Source of the DNA: Buddleja alternifolia
Taxonomy: Eukaryota > Streptophyta > Magnoliopsida > Lamiales > Scrophulariaceae
Direction of reading: 5' to 3'
Assembly (NCBI GenBank): GCA_019426215.1
Contig: CM033394.1
Location: 16,388,195 to 16,452,194, forward strand
Length of the DNA stretch: 64,000 nucleotides
Shown here piece after piece: positions 35,421 through 44,109 of this stretch. Numbering within the stretch: the stretch's first letter is position 1; every line of letters starts with the position of its first letter. Made by a program: the position numbers and the translations under genes. The notes beneath the pieces are model-generated. The model was not told where the DNA came from. It saw only the letters and a program-made list of their open reading frames with translations, and ran no database searches.

Positions 35421-35990
35421 ATCATACTGTTAAGGTTTTCTTAGAAGCAAATTCACATTCTAGTGGAACTTCCAGTTCAGATTCTGGAGGAACTTCCAAT
35501 TCAATTGTCTGGAACTTCTGGTGCAAGCAAATTTTTCAAGAGAAGATTGAAGATACCAATAATCTTAACACAATATTTGTATTCTTCTTTATGTTTCATT
35601 TATTCTGCTATTTCTGGAAAATGGAGAATTTCAACAACAACGGTGAGATTAAGGAGGGATCGAGATGATCAAGGATATTTCATAATGTTGATATCTCTGA
35701 AAATGATTCAAAGATGATGAAGAGACACGAACAGTGATGGAAATTTCCACCAGATAAGTTTCTTTTTCTTTACTTTGAGTTGTGATCGGTAAAGTCTATA
35801 TTGGTTAATTTAAACTTAATGATCATGCTTTTGATAGTTGGAAGGTGAAGACCTTTGGCAACCCTTGGATCTTGGAAAAGCAACATTTCGTGAAAGGGCA
35901 CAAGCCTAAAAAATGTCGGAGCACACAGTGGGTTGTAATCGTAATGATGGAAAAAAATGGCAGTAGAAAAGTTACATATTTCCTTGGTTG
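35421..35990 (+). other. Unassigned region left of the TIR-bounded element
   Basis: A short open frame continues from 35408 to 35668 without a recognisable domain. It may be leader or gag remnant of the tentative copia element. Nothing else is supported. Confidence 0.35.
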
Positions 35991-36269
35991 TTTGTATTAG
36001 AGAAAATAACTCCTATGGTCCCTCTGCTTTTAGGTTTGTCTCACTTTGGTCCTTCAGCTAATAAAAGTGGCACATTGGTCCCTCTTCTTGATAAGTTGTG
36101 TCACTATGGTCCTTCCTTTTCTTTTCTTTATTTCAAACTAACCTCATATTTTCAAATCTTTTCAAAACAGCCAATAAACTTTGTTTAACCACATAAACAC
36201 TTAAAGTTTAGCAAAAGGGAATTTCCAATTGATTAGGTCCAACATGCTTCCGAAATAAAATTAACCTTG

Positions 36270-36440
36270 CATAAATTTATACCTTCTTTTGACCGCCTTA
36301 TCGCCGGGTATTCCAAGTCCTCGTTTTTACGGACTCATTCCAACCACCAACCGCATCTTATGGTTCGCAGTCCTTGGCTCCTTCGGCGATACACAGCACA
36401 GCCCCCTTCGTTTCCTGCCCGAGGGCGTAAAAGGTATAAA
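36270..36440 (+). pseudogene. Possible captured host exon encoding an organelle-presequence-like peptide
   Basis: Inside the left arm the base composition rises, and an open frame reads RLIAGYSKSSFLRTHSNHQP and later SPWLLRRYTAQPPSFPARGR. This is rich in Arg, Ser and Leu and nearly free of acidic residues, as mitochondrial targeting peptides are. Pack-MULEs often carry such 5' gene pieces. The source gene was not identified, and the peptide-like composition could be chance. Confidence 0.35.
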
Positions 36441-36490
36441 CAGATAGAATTATAATTTGGATTTTGGACAACAAGTTGGACAAAACCTTC

Positions 36491-36496
36491 TTTTAT
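36491..36496 (-). terminator. Candidate poly(A) signal of the pararetrovirus
   Basis: AATAAA on the minus strand lies about 220 bp downstream of the TATA-like box. This fits caulimovirids, whose terminally redundant RNA passes the signal once and ends at it on the second pass. Confidence 0.5.
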
Positions 36497-36717
36497 TCAT
36501 GAAATACAAATTTAAAATTACATAATCTTATTCCACTCCTATATTGGAGGAGAAAACCTTTAGCCTCTCATAAGAGGACTTACTATTGGGGAAACCCCCA
36601 TACACTCGAATAGTAAAACTATAACAAAAGAAAGATTACAAATGCTTCTATGAAGTTTTGTAGTTTTAAAGAGTTGGAGAAAATTTTCGATGATCCCCAT
36701 CTGCTTCTGACTCCCTT

Positions 36718-36794
36718 CTTATAGTTTTGAGTTTCGGATTCCAAGTGCGGATTCCAAACTCCATATAATCTTTTTGGCGTCATTGCATACGTCA
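36718..36794 (-). promoter_or_regulatory. Candidate caulimovirid promoter with as-1-like element and TATA box
   Basis: TGACGTATGCAATGACG (36778-36794, minus strand) has two TGACG motifs spaced as in the as-1 element of the CaMV 35S promoter, which binds plant TGA bZIP factors. CTATAAG, about 55 bp downstream (36718-36724), can serve as TATA box; TTATATGG (36762-36769) is an alternative. The position after the last ORF and ahead of the poly(A) signal is where a pregenomic RNA promoter should be. Activity of this old copy is unknown. Confidence 0.65.
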
Positions 36795-37165
36795 GTCTAT
36801 AAGTGAGCGTGGGTCCCTGTGTTTGCCACTTTGTCTGCCACGCCTAACTTTTTACAGCTGGTTGTTTTTCCAGCTGTGGACTTCAATCAATCACATGACT
36901 GATGGTTGGTGCGCCTACTTTATAGGCCGCCTTTGTCGTTTACATGAGTTTACCGAGGTTTGTGAAAACCCTTTGGGTAAAATATTTTCCTTTTTCCCTT
37001 ATCTTTTTCGGATTCGGGTTTTGCCTTGGTAACCCGTATTTTTGTACCGAATAAGGGTTTTTCTTGAAACTCACAACGTGAACATTCCCGGTTGTGCCAA
37101 AGATCAACATGCATCATGTTGCAGGCCTTCTTCCTGGTTGATTCAGTTGCTGGTAACTTGTTTTC

Positions 37166-38268
37166 CTAGATTACGGTCCATTTTTGCTCGAAGACCTTTT
37201 CTGCGAAATCTGTACTTTTTCCTGTCATTGAATTTAACAGGAATGACCCATTCACTGAATGTGTGAAGATCTTGAATGGATACTTGACCTTGTACATCTC
37301 TGTAAGACAGACCCACATACCCCATGCTCTTCTGGTGGATATATCGTCTTCAATGATATTGCTAACCAAAGGAGCTTCGCCTGTTGCGACCTGAATTTTG
37401 GTATAGGCCGTCATGTCTGGTCTCTGTAATTTGATAAAATGAAATGCTGGATGAGACCCTTTTCCTGTAATTTCTGGAGCTGCTGAAATAATCTTCAATT
37501 CCAAGATATCACCTCTCTTGAGGTGAGGGTTGTTTTACCATGAATTGTACACGGCTCCTGTGATCCAGTCCGGAAGTTTGGATATCTCCGAAAAACTAGG
37601 TGACATTGTATGTATTGAAGCAATTGCCCCAAAATCATACCATTCTCGGACTTCGTCTGGATTTGATCCTTCCTTCATCCAAATCCTAGGATATTTCCCT
37701 GATATTTCTACCAAAGACCTATTAGGATTTATTCCTTTCCTTGAGATTAGTTTTTCCCAAGAGCGCTGATAACCCTGTCAATGTAAATTAATTGGGTTAG
37801 TATTAATCTTAGAAGTGCCTGTCTGTGGCCTAAGATTATTCTCTCACTCTTTAACCCCAGAGGTGGTGGGTTGACTTGAACTAGTAGGAGCTTGCGTTTC
37901 CTTCTGTTCATTTGGTTCCCTTTCCTCAGAATCTGAGAATGGACTTGTGCAAGTGGTATTTGAATCCACTGCTCCGGGTATAGAGCCCCGTTCTCTAAAC
38001 GCAGGTGAGAGTCCTGCTCTCTTAACTCGTGAGTCATCACCGAGGATGATGCCTTTAAAATAGGTTCTTGTAGTGTATTCCATAACATAGTCATGGCATA
38101 CGTTGCTCCCTTAAGAGTTTTCTGGACTATGCCCAGATCAGCTCGTTGTACATGTCCAACTACTTCAGCGTTAACTGATAACTGTCCAATCCTTTTGTCA
38201 AGCTCCTCAAGGTTTTCCCTGAGATGCCTGTATCTTGTAATGATGGAGTTGGCCTCAGACACTTCCAT
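37166..38268 (-). pseudogene. 3' ORF of the pararetrovirus, candidate transactivator/inclusion-body-like protein, broken
   Basis: The first part (38268 to about 38080) starts at an ATG overlapping the end of the reverse transcriptase ORF and is helix-rich (YRHLRENLEELDKRIGQL). The reading then appears to move to another frame, with a Ser/Glu/Gln-rich linker near 37.9 kb. In that frame stops lie at about 37844, 37775 and 37535. Beyond them are conserved-looking stretches (SWEKLISRKG, RIWMKEGSNPDEVREWYDFG, WGMWVCLTEMYKVKYPF). The place matches the transactivator/viroplasmin gene of caulimoviruses or ORF4 of tungroviruses. I infer the role from position only; sequence similarity was not established. 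Confidence 0.5.
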
Positions 38269-40102
38269 CTCTTGTTAAGAAATCTGCAAAAATATTTTCA
38301 TGAGATTTCACAATAATAATGTCAAAACAATAATACTGACACTCTGCTTGCCATCTGAGAATACATGTTTTTTCAATTTTTGATTCAAGTTTGTTTTTCA
38401 AAAAAGCTTTGACATTCGTATTATCAACCTTTAGAATAAATTCTTTTGCTAGTAAAAATAATGGCCATTTTTTAAAGGCCTTCCAAACAGCGAAGAATTC
38501 TTTCTCGTTTATATGCCAGAGACTGGCTTGTTGTTCTGTGAACAATCCTCCTGCATATCTACAAGGCTCTTCCCCTGTAGTTGTTTTCTTCATGAGCACT
38601 GCTGCCCATCTGTAATCATTGGCGTCGGTATAGACCACCAGGTCATCCTTATCTTGGGGTATTGCGAGTTTAGGCAAATTATTGCAAACTTGTTTTAACT
38701 CACGAATCCTTTGAGTGTGAATTTCTTCCCACTTCCATTTTGAGCTTTCCATTTCTTTTAAAAGAGGTCGGAAATCTTTCCTATATTTTGCTAGATCCTT
38801 AATGAAAATGCCAGCAAAGTTGACAACTCCCAAAAAACTTTGAAACTGTTTTTTATCTTTTAAAACATCAGGAAAATTGCGTATTTTTTCCACAATATGT
38901 TCTTGGAGTTTAATACCAGTTTTGTCAATAAGAATGCCCAGAAATTCGATCTTATTAACGCCAATTATTGCTTTCTTTTCTGAAAGCACCAATCCTTCAT
39001 TAAAACATACATGAGAAAATATTTCAAGATGTTTAATATGTTCTTCCATATTTCTAGATGCGATTAATACATCGTCAATATAGACAAACATATACTCGAA
39101 ATAATCTTTAAATAGATTATCCATTTTTCTTTGATATATCTGGGGTGCATTTGCTAATCCCATTGGGAGTACATTCCAGATATATTGACCTTGAGGGGTA
39201 GAGAAAACCGTATACTTTCTAGACTCCTTTTCCATCTTTATTTGATAGAAACCAGATTTACAATCAAATTTTGAAAACACCTTAGCATCTTTAATGCATT
39301 CAATTAAGTGTTCTCTGCTTGGGATGTAATAACCATCAAATTCTAGTATCTTATTGATACCCTGGTAATTGATGACTAGTCTAGGTTTTCCTCTTTTTAC
39401 CTCACTATGGTTCCTTACCAGGAAACCAGGGCTACTGTAAGTAGAGACTCCAGCTTCTATGAGATTAAGATTGATATGTTCTTTTATGATAAGTTGCATA
39501 TCTTTCTTATCCTCCATATTCATCTGGATTGGCTTGTATCGAACATACTCATACTTGCATTGTTCTTTTACTTTCAGAGTAGCTTCGATTTTGTTTTTAT
39601 CCCACCAAGCCAAAGGATTCTCGTTAAAGTTCCTTTGAATTAGTCTCTTCACATTTTTGAGAGAAAGTAAACTTTCTTCGTTAATGTACATATACTGTAA
39701 TTCCTTTTTAAGAAGTTGTAACTCTTCTCGTGAATTCTCATAACAGTGTTCATCCTGGCTGTCAATTAGATCATGTAGTCTAAACGATAAAAGAGCTTTT
39801 TCAAATCTCCGTTTATCCTTCATTTTAGGATGGGTTAATTTAGAATCGGGATTAAAATCACCACGTTTGCTGCGAAACAAAATAGGCATGAGCCGATTAA
39901 AAGCGTTTGCGCGCCGCAAAACTTGGATGTGATTACCACAATGGGTGGTAAAACCCAAAAAATTAGTGTTGTTATCTTGCACATATTTTGCAAAGGTCTG
40001 GATAAAATTGTTACCTAGCAAAATATCTGCTCCTGTATCATGAAAATAGATAGGTGGCATTTTTACCTTGAACCAAGGTGTGCCCAATGCTCCTCCAATC
40101 AT
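38255..40102 (-). CDS. Pararetrovirus protease (C-terminal part), reverse transcriptase and RNase H, 615 aa open frame
   Basis: The frame is open throughout. Residues 1-45 are the distal half of a retropepsin (DTGADILLGNNF at 22-33). The reverse transcriptase spans roughly 160-400, with RLVINYQGIN at 241-250, LPMGLANAPQIYQ at 312-324 and the catalytic YIDD at 341-344. RNase H covers roughly 480-615, with YTDAN at 491-495, NEKEF at 532-536, VDNTN at 559-563 and ADFLTRDG at the end. Such enzymes copy pregenomic RNA into viral DNA in the cytoplasm. The ATG at 40102 lies inside the protease domain and overlaps the stop of the upstream protease frame (ATGA), so the domain is split by a shift there. 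The catalytic motifs of the polymerase part are unchanged to the eye. Confidence 0.9.
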   Translation of the reverse strand: MIGGALGTPWFKVKMPPIYFHDTGADILLGNNFIQTFAKYVQDNNTNFLGFTTHCGNHIQVLRRANAFNRLMPILFRSKRGDFNPDSKLTHPKMKDKRRFEKALLSFRLHDLIDSQDEHCYENSREELQLLKKELQYMYINEESLLSLKNVKRLIQRNFNENPLAWWDKNKIEATLKVKEQCKYEYVRYKPIQMNMEDKKDMQLIIKEHINLNLIEAGVSTYSSPGFLVRNHSEVKRGKPRLVINYQGINKILEFDGYYIPSREHLIECIKDAKVFSKFDCKSGFYQIKMEKESRKYTVFSTPQGQYIWNVLPMGLANAPQIYQRKMDNLFKDYFEYMFVYIDDVLIASRNMEEHIKHLEIFSHVCFNEGLVLSEKKAIIGVNKIEFLGILIDKTGIKLQEHIVEKIRNFPDVLKDKKQFQSFLGVVNFAGIFIKDLAKYRKDFRPLLKEMESSKWKWEEIHTQRIRELKQVCNNLPKLAIPQDKDDLVVYTDANDYRWAAVLMKKTTTGEEPCRYAGGLFTEQQASLWHINEKEFFAVWKAFKKWPLFLLAKEFILKVDNTNVKAFLKNKLESKIEKTCILRWQAECQYYCFDIIIVKSHENIFADFLTRDGSV

Positions 40103-40320
40103 GATATGTGCTTCTCGAATTCCTTTTTGAGAATGAGGATTTTCTTAGAGAAATCCCTTCCTGCAATAACGGGTAAGGCTTCCATAGCCTGACTAGGAAA
40201 AACTCCGGGTTTTGATGTACAAATCCCTGATCCAGAATCAATATAAGCTGCAAAATATTCAGACTTATATTGGTCGTATAACATACCAACCGATATGTAT
40301 ATAGAAAAAGGGCTAGTCAT
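40099..40320 (-). pseudogene. Pararetrovirus protease N-terminal part, separated from pol by a frame change
   Basis: This 73-residue frame carries AYIDSGSGICTS, the DSG form of the retropepsin active site, and then ends in an ATGA overlap with the downstream frame that holds the rest of the protease. In caulimovirids the protease and reverse transcriptase are normally one polyprotein, so the shift is either decay or a coupled start. It lies in the same frame as the movement protein ORF upstream, with stops at 40357 and 40321 between them. Confidence 0.7.
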
Positions 40321-40356
40321 TTATTCAACTTGAATAATATGTCCATCCAGGCTAAA

Positions 40357-41376
40357 TTACATGCCTTTTCCTTTTCTTCCCCAAGGTTTATGTTCCTCAA
40401 GAAAACTCAATCCCAGTATAACAATTCCTGGGTCTCGTCCTGCTATCCCTGTAACAAATACTTCATAGCCTGCTATTTCTAGCATTCCTTCATATTTGTT
40501 AACAGTAGATTGTTGTAAGTGATATAGATCCTCACAGGGAAAGGAATTATCTTTCTCTGTAATATCAAACATTACTTGCACATCTTTCCATCCTTCTGGG
40601 CATTTCATTTTTACATTATCTACCCGAATAGCTTGAGGAGTTGGATCCATTACCTTAGCAAATTCCTTGAAAATTCTTGGAATTTCAATATACTCCTTCC
40701 GGATAAACAAATCAGAATGATGTGTATTGGAAAGTGCATAAGCAATTATATATGTAATAGAATATGGTCTATTTCCTTCTTTCATTAGATCTGTTTTTTT
40801 GAAATCTTGATGAAGGGTTAAGACTCGGCTGAAATCTTGGTCAGCTAGGTTATATGCAATTCTTGGATGAATGTCAAACATTAGTTTGCCTGCATATAAG
40901 TTCCCTACCATTGTACCAAGACACCCGTCTCTTAGGTTGTTAATTCTTTTATCCATTACGGATAAATGTAACTGAGAATTAACACCTTCTTTGAAGGTAG
41001 CTTTGATTACTACTTCAATGGTTCCTATATGGATCCATTTCATTGTAAGAGCTTCTTCTTCTCTTAGCTTACTTAATTCTTCCAGAATTTCTTCTTTCGG
41101 AATAAGTTGCATATCCATCACATTACCAGTTAATTCCATAGGGATTGCAAATTCCCCAGAACTCACTTTCTATCTGATGTTATGCCGCCTTTGATTTAAT
41201 CCTATTTGATTTAGGATTCGGCTAACGCTGTTGACTCTAAACCCATCGTATTTATCAATATTTGAGTTTTGTCGCATGATCTTTTCCATGGTTTTATCTG
41301 ATATAGATGCCTTGGAAAAGAAACCAGCTAGGCTATCAGTTGTTTGAAGCCTATCTCCTTCGATGGAGTATTCCAT
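40357..41376 (-). pseudogene. Pararetrovirus movement protein (30K family), interrupted by one stop codon
   Basis: Two open stretches in the same frame, 68 and 269 codons long, are separated by a single TAG at 41170-41172. The second holds the movement-protein core: KWIHIGTIEVVIKATF, MVGNLYAGKLMFDIHP, then SITYIIAYALSNTHHSDLF and the KEYIEI motif. This is close in style to the N-terminal part of badnavirus polyproteins. 30K proteins line plasmodesmata and move virus between cells. The ORF starts in a TAATG overlap with the 89-residue ORF before it. A separate movement ORF placed after the capsid gene is unusual. The stop may be decay or, less likely, a readthrough site. Confidence 0.8.
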
Positions 41377-41645
41377 TAGAAAGGATTATTTCTTTCTTGG
41401 AATATAGAACGATTATTTTTATTCATACTTTCTATCCAATTTTCGAGAGTATGAATATTATGTGACCAAACCTGAATCTTGGTCTCATGCTCAATTATTT
41501 TTCTTAGGCGGAGCGGTGTTTCGCCCAATAATTGAATACTAGATCTATAATGCAGGATTATGGTTCTACTCTTTTCAATCTTTTCTCTGAAATCAGAGAT
41601 TACAGTTCTAAGTTGTGGAACTGTACAAATAGGAATTCCTGGCAT
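41376..41645 (-). CDS. Small pararetrovirus ORF between capsid and movement genes, 89 aa
   Basis: It begins in a TAATG overlap with the capsid ORF stop and ends in another TAATG overlap with the movement ORF. Such stop/start coupling is common in caulimovirids. The protein is charged and largely helical (REKIEKSRTIILHYRSSIQL). I recognise no domain. The two conserved overlaps argue that it was a real gene. Confidence 0.55.
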   Translation of the reverse strand: MPGIPICTVPQLRTVISDFREKIEKSRTIILHYRSSIQLLGETPLRLRKIIEHETKIQVWSHNIHTLENWIESMNKNNRSIFQERNNPF

Positions 41646-43075
41646 TATTCCGATTCGGTTGATGCTTCATCGGAATTACTCTCTATTTCTTCCTCATAGA
41701 CGCTTTCGTCTGAGGGAATATTTTTGAATTGGTATATTGGTACCAAATCGCCGTAAAAAACTGCATCCAGTATATCTGTAGTGGCTTCAAATTGTTTTAT
41801 TTCGCCACCCTTTTGCGGACAATCTGGAGAAATGTGGCCCCGAGCTCCACATGTCCAGCAGTTACAATCTTTAAAACTTTCATTTGCTCTAGTATGAGCT
41901 TTTCTGAAAGTTCGTCTTATTGGTTTCTTTCCGTTCGAGTTCCTTGACCCTTGGGAAGAAACCCTGGTTGGTCCTGATCTTTGGCCAGATTTATAAGATC
42001 GGGCTTTTGATTTAGACCACCAAGACTTACGCCTGAAAGCAGATCGCCTTTTGTTGCTATTTTTATCAGAGCGAACCAAATGCTTTCTCTTTTTTCTTTG
42101 TTCGATTGATTCTCCAATTATTGTTGGAAAATCATTATTATCACAACAAAGAGGGGTTCTCTTCATTTTTCCTCTCAGCTTCTTCATGTTCTTTTGAACA
42201 GCTGTTTGTCGACACCAGTCTTTCAGTTTGTCTTTTAAGAAAGACACTCGTCTTGCGACTGTATCAACTTGTCCTTCTGGAACCTTGTAAGAATGTATTA
42301 ACATTTCTCTCCAAGGGCTACAGATTTTGGCAAAGAACATAGGTGCAGCAATCTCTGCACCTACATCCGCATGAAAGAAATATTTTCGGAACCAATAGAT
42401 ATACTCTTCAATGGCACAAATATTTATTAGCTCAAGACCATAGAGAGCTTGTGTGTACTCTCTAGTTCTTTCAGCATTATTTTCACCAAAGTATCCGTCT
42501 CCGATGAAATTTAATTTGGTTATCCTTCCAAATCTATCAGCAATAGTGCTTTTAGATTCGCCGGCTAACACCTCTTGCTTAGATTCTCCCGGGGTGCGTT
42601 CCCATCTTGTCTTTGCAGAACCTTCTAAGCTTAACTCCATTAACCTTATGAAGTTTTCTTTGTCAAGTTCCAGTGTAGTAGCGGCTATTTTCATAGAGGC
42701 TACCCATTCATCGATTATTTTTTCGATGTTTCTGAAATCAATGACATCCAAGTTTAGGATAGTACCGTAGGGATTCAAGGTATGTGACATAGTCCTTGCC
42801 CATGGTGTGTTTTCTAGTACCCTAATTGGACTTCTTCTGTGATTTGCTCTAAACGTTACCCCTCTAAGAGCGGGTTCTGCGTTTGTATGCAAATCTTCAC
42901 CTTCTCTCATCGGTTCATCCGGTGGAGGAATATTAGAAGCTGAACTCTCTCCAGGGGCTGGAAACCCTAGTGCGAGTTCATGTGTTTTTACATTAACTAG
43001 TTCCACAACATGTAATTGTGAAAACGATTCAGCTAATTCCTGAAGATCAGATGGATCTACTCTTGTTATATCCAT
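41645..43075 (-). CDS. Pararetrovirus capsid protein with zinc knuckle, about 476 aa
   Basis: I start it at the ATG at 43075, one base after the stop of the small ORF upstream, rather than at the in-frame ATG at 43192 inside that ORF. The middle holds the capsid core (roughly 150-330 of 476) with EEYIYWFRKYFFHADVG-type sequence. A strongly basic Arg/Lys/Ser-rich stretch follows. Then comes a CCHC zinc knuckle (CWTCGARGHISPDC, 41818-41859) and an acidic tail (EEEIESNSDEASTESE). This order is that of caulimovirid coat proteins, which package viral DNA in icosahedral or bacilliform shells. No internal stop is present. Confidence 0.83.
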   Translation of the reverse strand: MDITRVDPSDLQELAESFSQLHVVELVNVKTHELALGFPAPGESSASNIPPPDEPMREGEDLHTNAEPALRGVTFRANHRRSPIRVLENTPWARTMSHTLNPYGTILNLDVIDFRNIEKIIDEWVASMKIAATTLELDKENFIRLMELSLEGSAKTRWERTPGESKQEVLAGESKSTIADRFGRITKLNFIGDGYFGENNAERTREYTQALYGLELINICAIEEYIYWFRKYFFHADVGAEIAAPMFFAKICSPWREMLIHSYKVPEGQVDTVARRVSFLKDKLKDWCRQTAVQKNMKKLRGKMKRTPLCCDNNDFPTIIGESIEQRKKRKHLVRSDKNSNKRRSAFRRKSWWSKSKARSYKSGQRSGPTRVSSQGSRNSNGKKPIRRTFRKAHTRANESFKDCNCWTCGARGHISPDCPQKGGEIKQFEATTDILDAVFYGDLVPIYQFKNIPSDESVYEEEIESNSDEASTESE

Positions 43076-43076
43076 A

Positions 43077-43343
43077 TTATTTAATACTTCTAAGGATATC
43101 AATGAGTAGTTCATCATGAGTTTTAGTCTTAGGAACTTCCTTAGCCTTTCCCTTCTGATGTAGAAGGTCCACTCGTCCAAGTGCATCACCAATCCTATCC
43201 TTTTTTGGTTTGGATGTACTGGTTATGCCTTGTCTGGCTTTCAGGTCTATGACTTCTGTCTTAAGATCCGAAATAGATCGTTGTAGATCTGGAAGAATCT
43301 TGAGAGTTTCCTTAAGTTTTTGGTTCAAGTTTTTGATTTTCAT
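43077..43343 (-). CDS. Small pararetrovirus ORF, virion-associated-protein-like by position, 88 aa
   Basis: The N-terminal half is a probable coiled coil (MKIKNLNQKLKETLKILPDL and on to residue 37), followed by a Lys-rich linker and a short helix at the C-terminus (DELLIDILRSIK). Badnavirus ORF2 and caulimovirus ORF3 virion-associated proteins have the same plan of coiled coil plus basic tail. The stop codon is one base from the capsid ATG. Confidence 0.55.
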   Translation of the reverse strand: MKIKNLNQKLKETLKILPDLQRSISDLKTEVIDLKARQGITSTSKPKKDRIGDALGRVDLLHQKGKAKEVPKTKTHDELLIDILRSIK

Positions 43344-43455
43344 AGGTAGATGTTCTAGCCTATGTCCGTAATCTTAAACTGTCTTTTGGATTTCTAAGAT
43401 CTTTAGAGATCTTGGATGTATCCGGTTCAATCTCTTTCCAATTCATGTAAAACTT

Positions 43456-43764
43456 TTAATTGAAAGAGTTACCTTTGTTAGCTTTCCCTGGCCATTTGCC
43501 TTGGATCTCTGCGAGTTGTAGATCACTCGCAACATTGCCTTGAAATTTTCTATCCATGGCAAACTTTCTCTCATAATACCGGATTGATGCCGGTAGATCC
43601 TTTACAGGAGTCTTCTTCTGTACTCTAGTAATTGTTTCTCTAATCTCTTTAGAGAGTCTCTTGTGCTTTTGGATTAATTTATCAATCCCTTCATTTCGTT
43701 GTCTTTCCAGTATCTGGAAATACTCCTTGTTCTCGTCATAGGTCGAACTACTGTTCGGTTCCAT
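43456..43764 (-). CDS. First small pararetrovirus ORF, 102 aa, unknown function
   Basis: It is the first ORF after the primer-binding site. The protein is helical and charged (EYFQILERQRNEGIDKLIQK, then an YYERKFAMDRKFQGN-like motif). It corresponds in position to ORF1 of badnaviruses and tungroviruses, whose role is poorly known. The start codon lies about 80 bp after the primer site. Confidence 0.55.
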   Translation of the reverse strand: MEPNSSSTYDENKEYFQILERQRNEGIDKLIQKHKRLSKEIRETITRVQKKTPVKDLPASIRYYERKFAMDRKFQGNVASDLQLAEIQGKWPGKANKGNSFN

Positions 43765-43842
43765 TCTTGTTTTGATTCTCCTCCATAGGGATTAGACTTA
43801 ATCTTATGTAAACTTATTTAAGTATTTCATTAATAACCTAAG

Positions 43843-43854
43843 GCTCTGATACCA
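43843..43854 (-). other. tRNA-iMet primer-binding site of the pararetrovirus
   Basis: On the minus strand the sequence reads TGGTATCAGAGC, complementary to the 3' end of plant initiator tRNA-Met. All caulimovirids use this to prime minus-strand DNA. It marks the start of the genome map. Confidence 0.9.
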
Positions 43855-44109
43855 TTTTTCTGCCGGATCCTTCTTTTGCTTAAACTTGGGTAAAATGTTT
43901 ATTATTCCTTTTATCAGGCTAGGTTTGAGAGGTAATGACACTATAAGGACTTATTTGAAATAAAAACTTTTTATAAAACCACTAGAGGACTTAAATGACA
44001 TAGAATTTAGAACATAAGGGACGTAAGTGAAACAAATATTACCTGAGGGACTTAAGTGATACCAACAGAAAAGATGGAGGACTATAGATGCTATTAACTC
44101 TTTGTATTA

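Larger units (their letters stand above)
36460..43860 (-). mobile_element. Endogenous caulimovirid (plant pararetrovirus), about one genome length
   Basis: On the minus strand the order is: primer-binding site, two small ORFs, capsid protein with zinc knuckle, a small ORF, 30K-type movement protein, protease start, protease/reverse transcriptase/RNase H, a broken 3' ORF, then promoter and poly(A) signal. About 7.4 kb is present, near the 7-9 kb of exogenous caulimovirids. In the circular virus the promoter would lead into the primer site; here these are at opposite ends, so the circle was opened near the primer site. The capsid-before-movement order differs from badnaviruses and tungroviruses and recalls cavemoviruses. 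Genus is not assigned. Stops and frameshifts in several ORFs mark it as an old, non-infectious copy. Confidence 0.88.
36000..44100. mobile_element. MULE-like TIR element (8.1 kb) that encloses an endogenous pararetrovirus
   Basis: TTTGTATTA is present directly outside both ends (35991-35999 and 44101-44109), a perfect 9-bp duplication. The ends are inverted: GAGAAAATAACTCCTATGGT on the left and GAGTTAATAGCATCTATAGT on the right read inward, about 22 of the first 32 positions matching. Both arms go on with repeated TCACTT-GGTCC(CTC/TTC)-type words. No MULE transposase is inside. The interior is almost entirely a caulimovirid genome on the minus strand, plus a possible captured host fragment at about 36270-36440. 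Either the virus was picked up by a Pack-MULE-like element, or it integrated into a short MULE that was already there. Confidence 0.65.

Noticed and set aside
37530..37769. 79-residue plus-strand frame in the viral region
   Set aside because: It is the antisense of the broken 3' viral ORF, whose minus-strand reading looks more protein-like.
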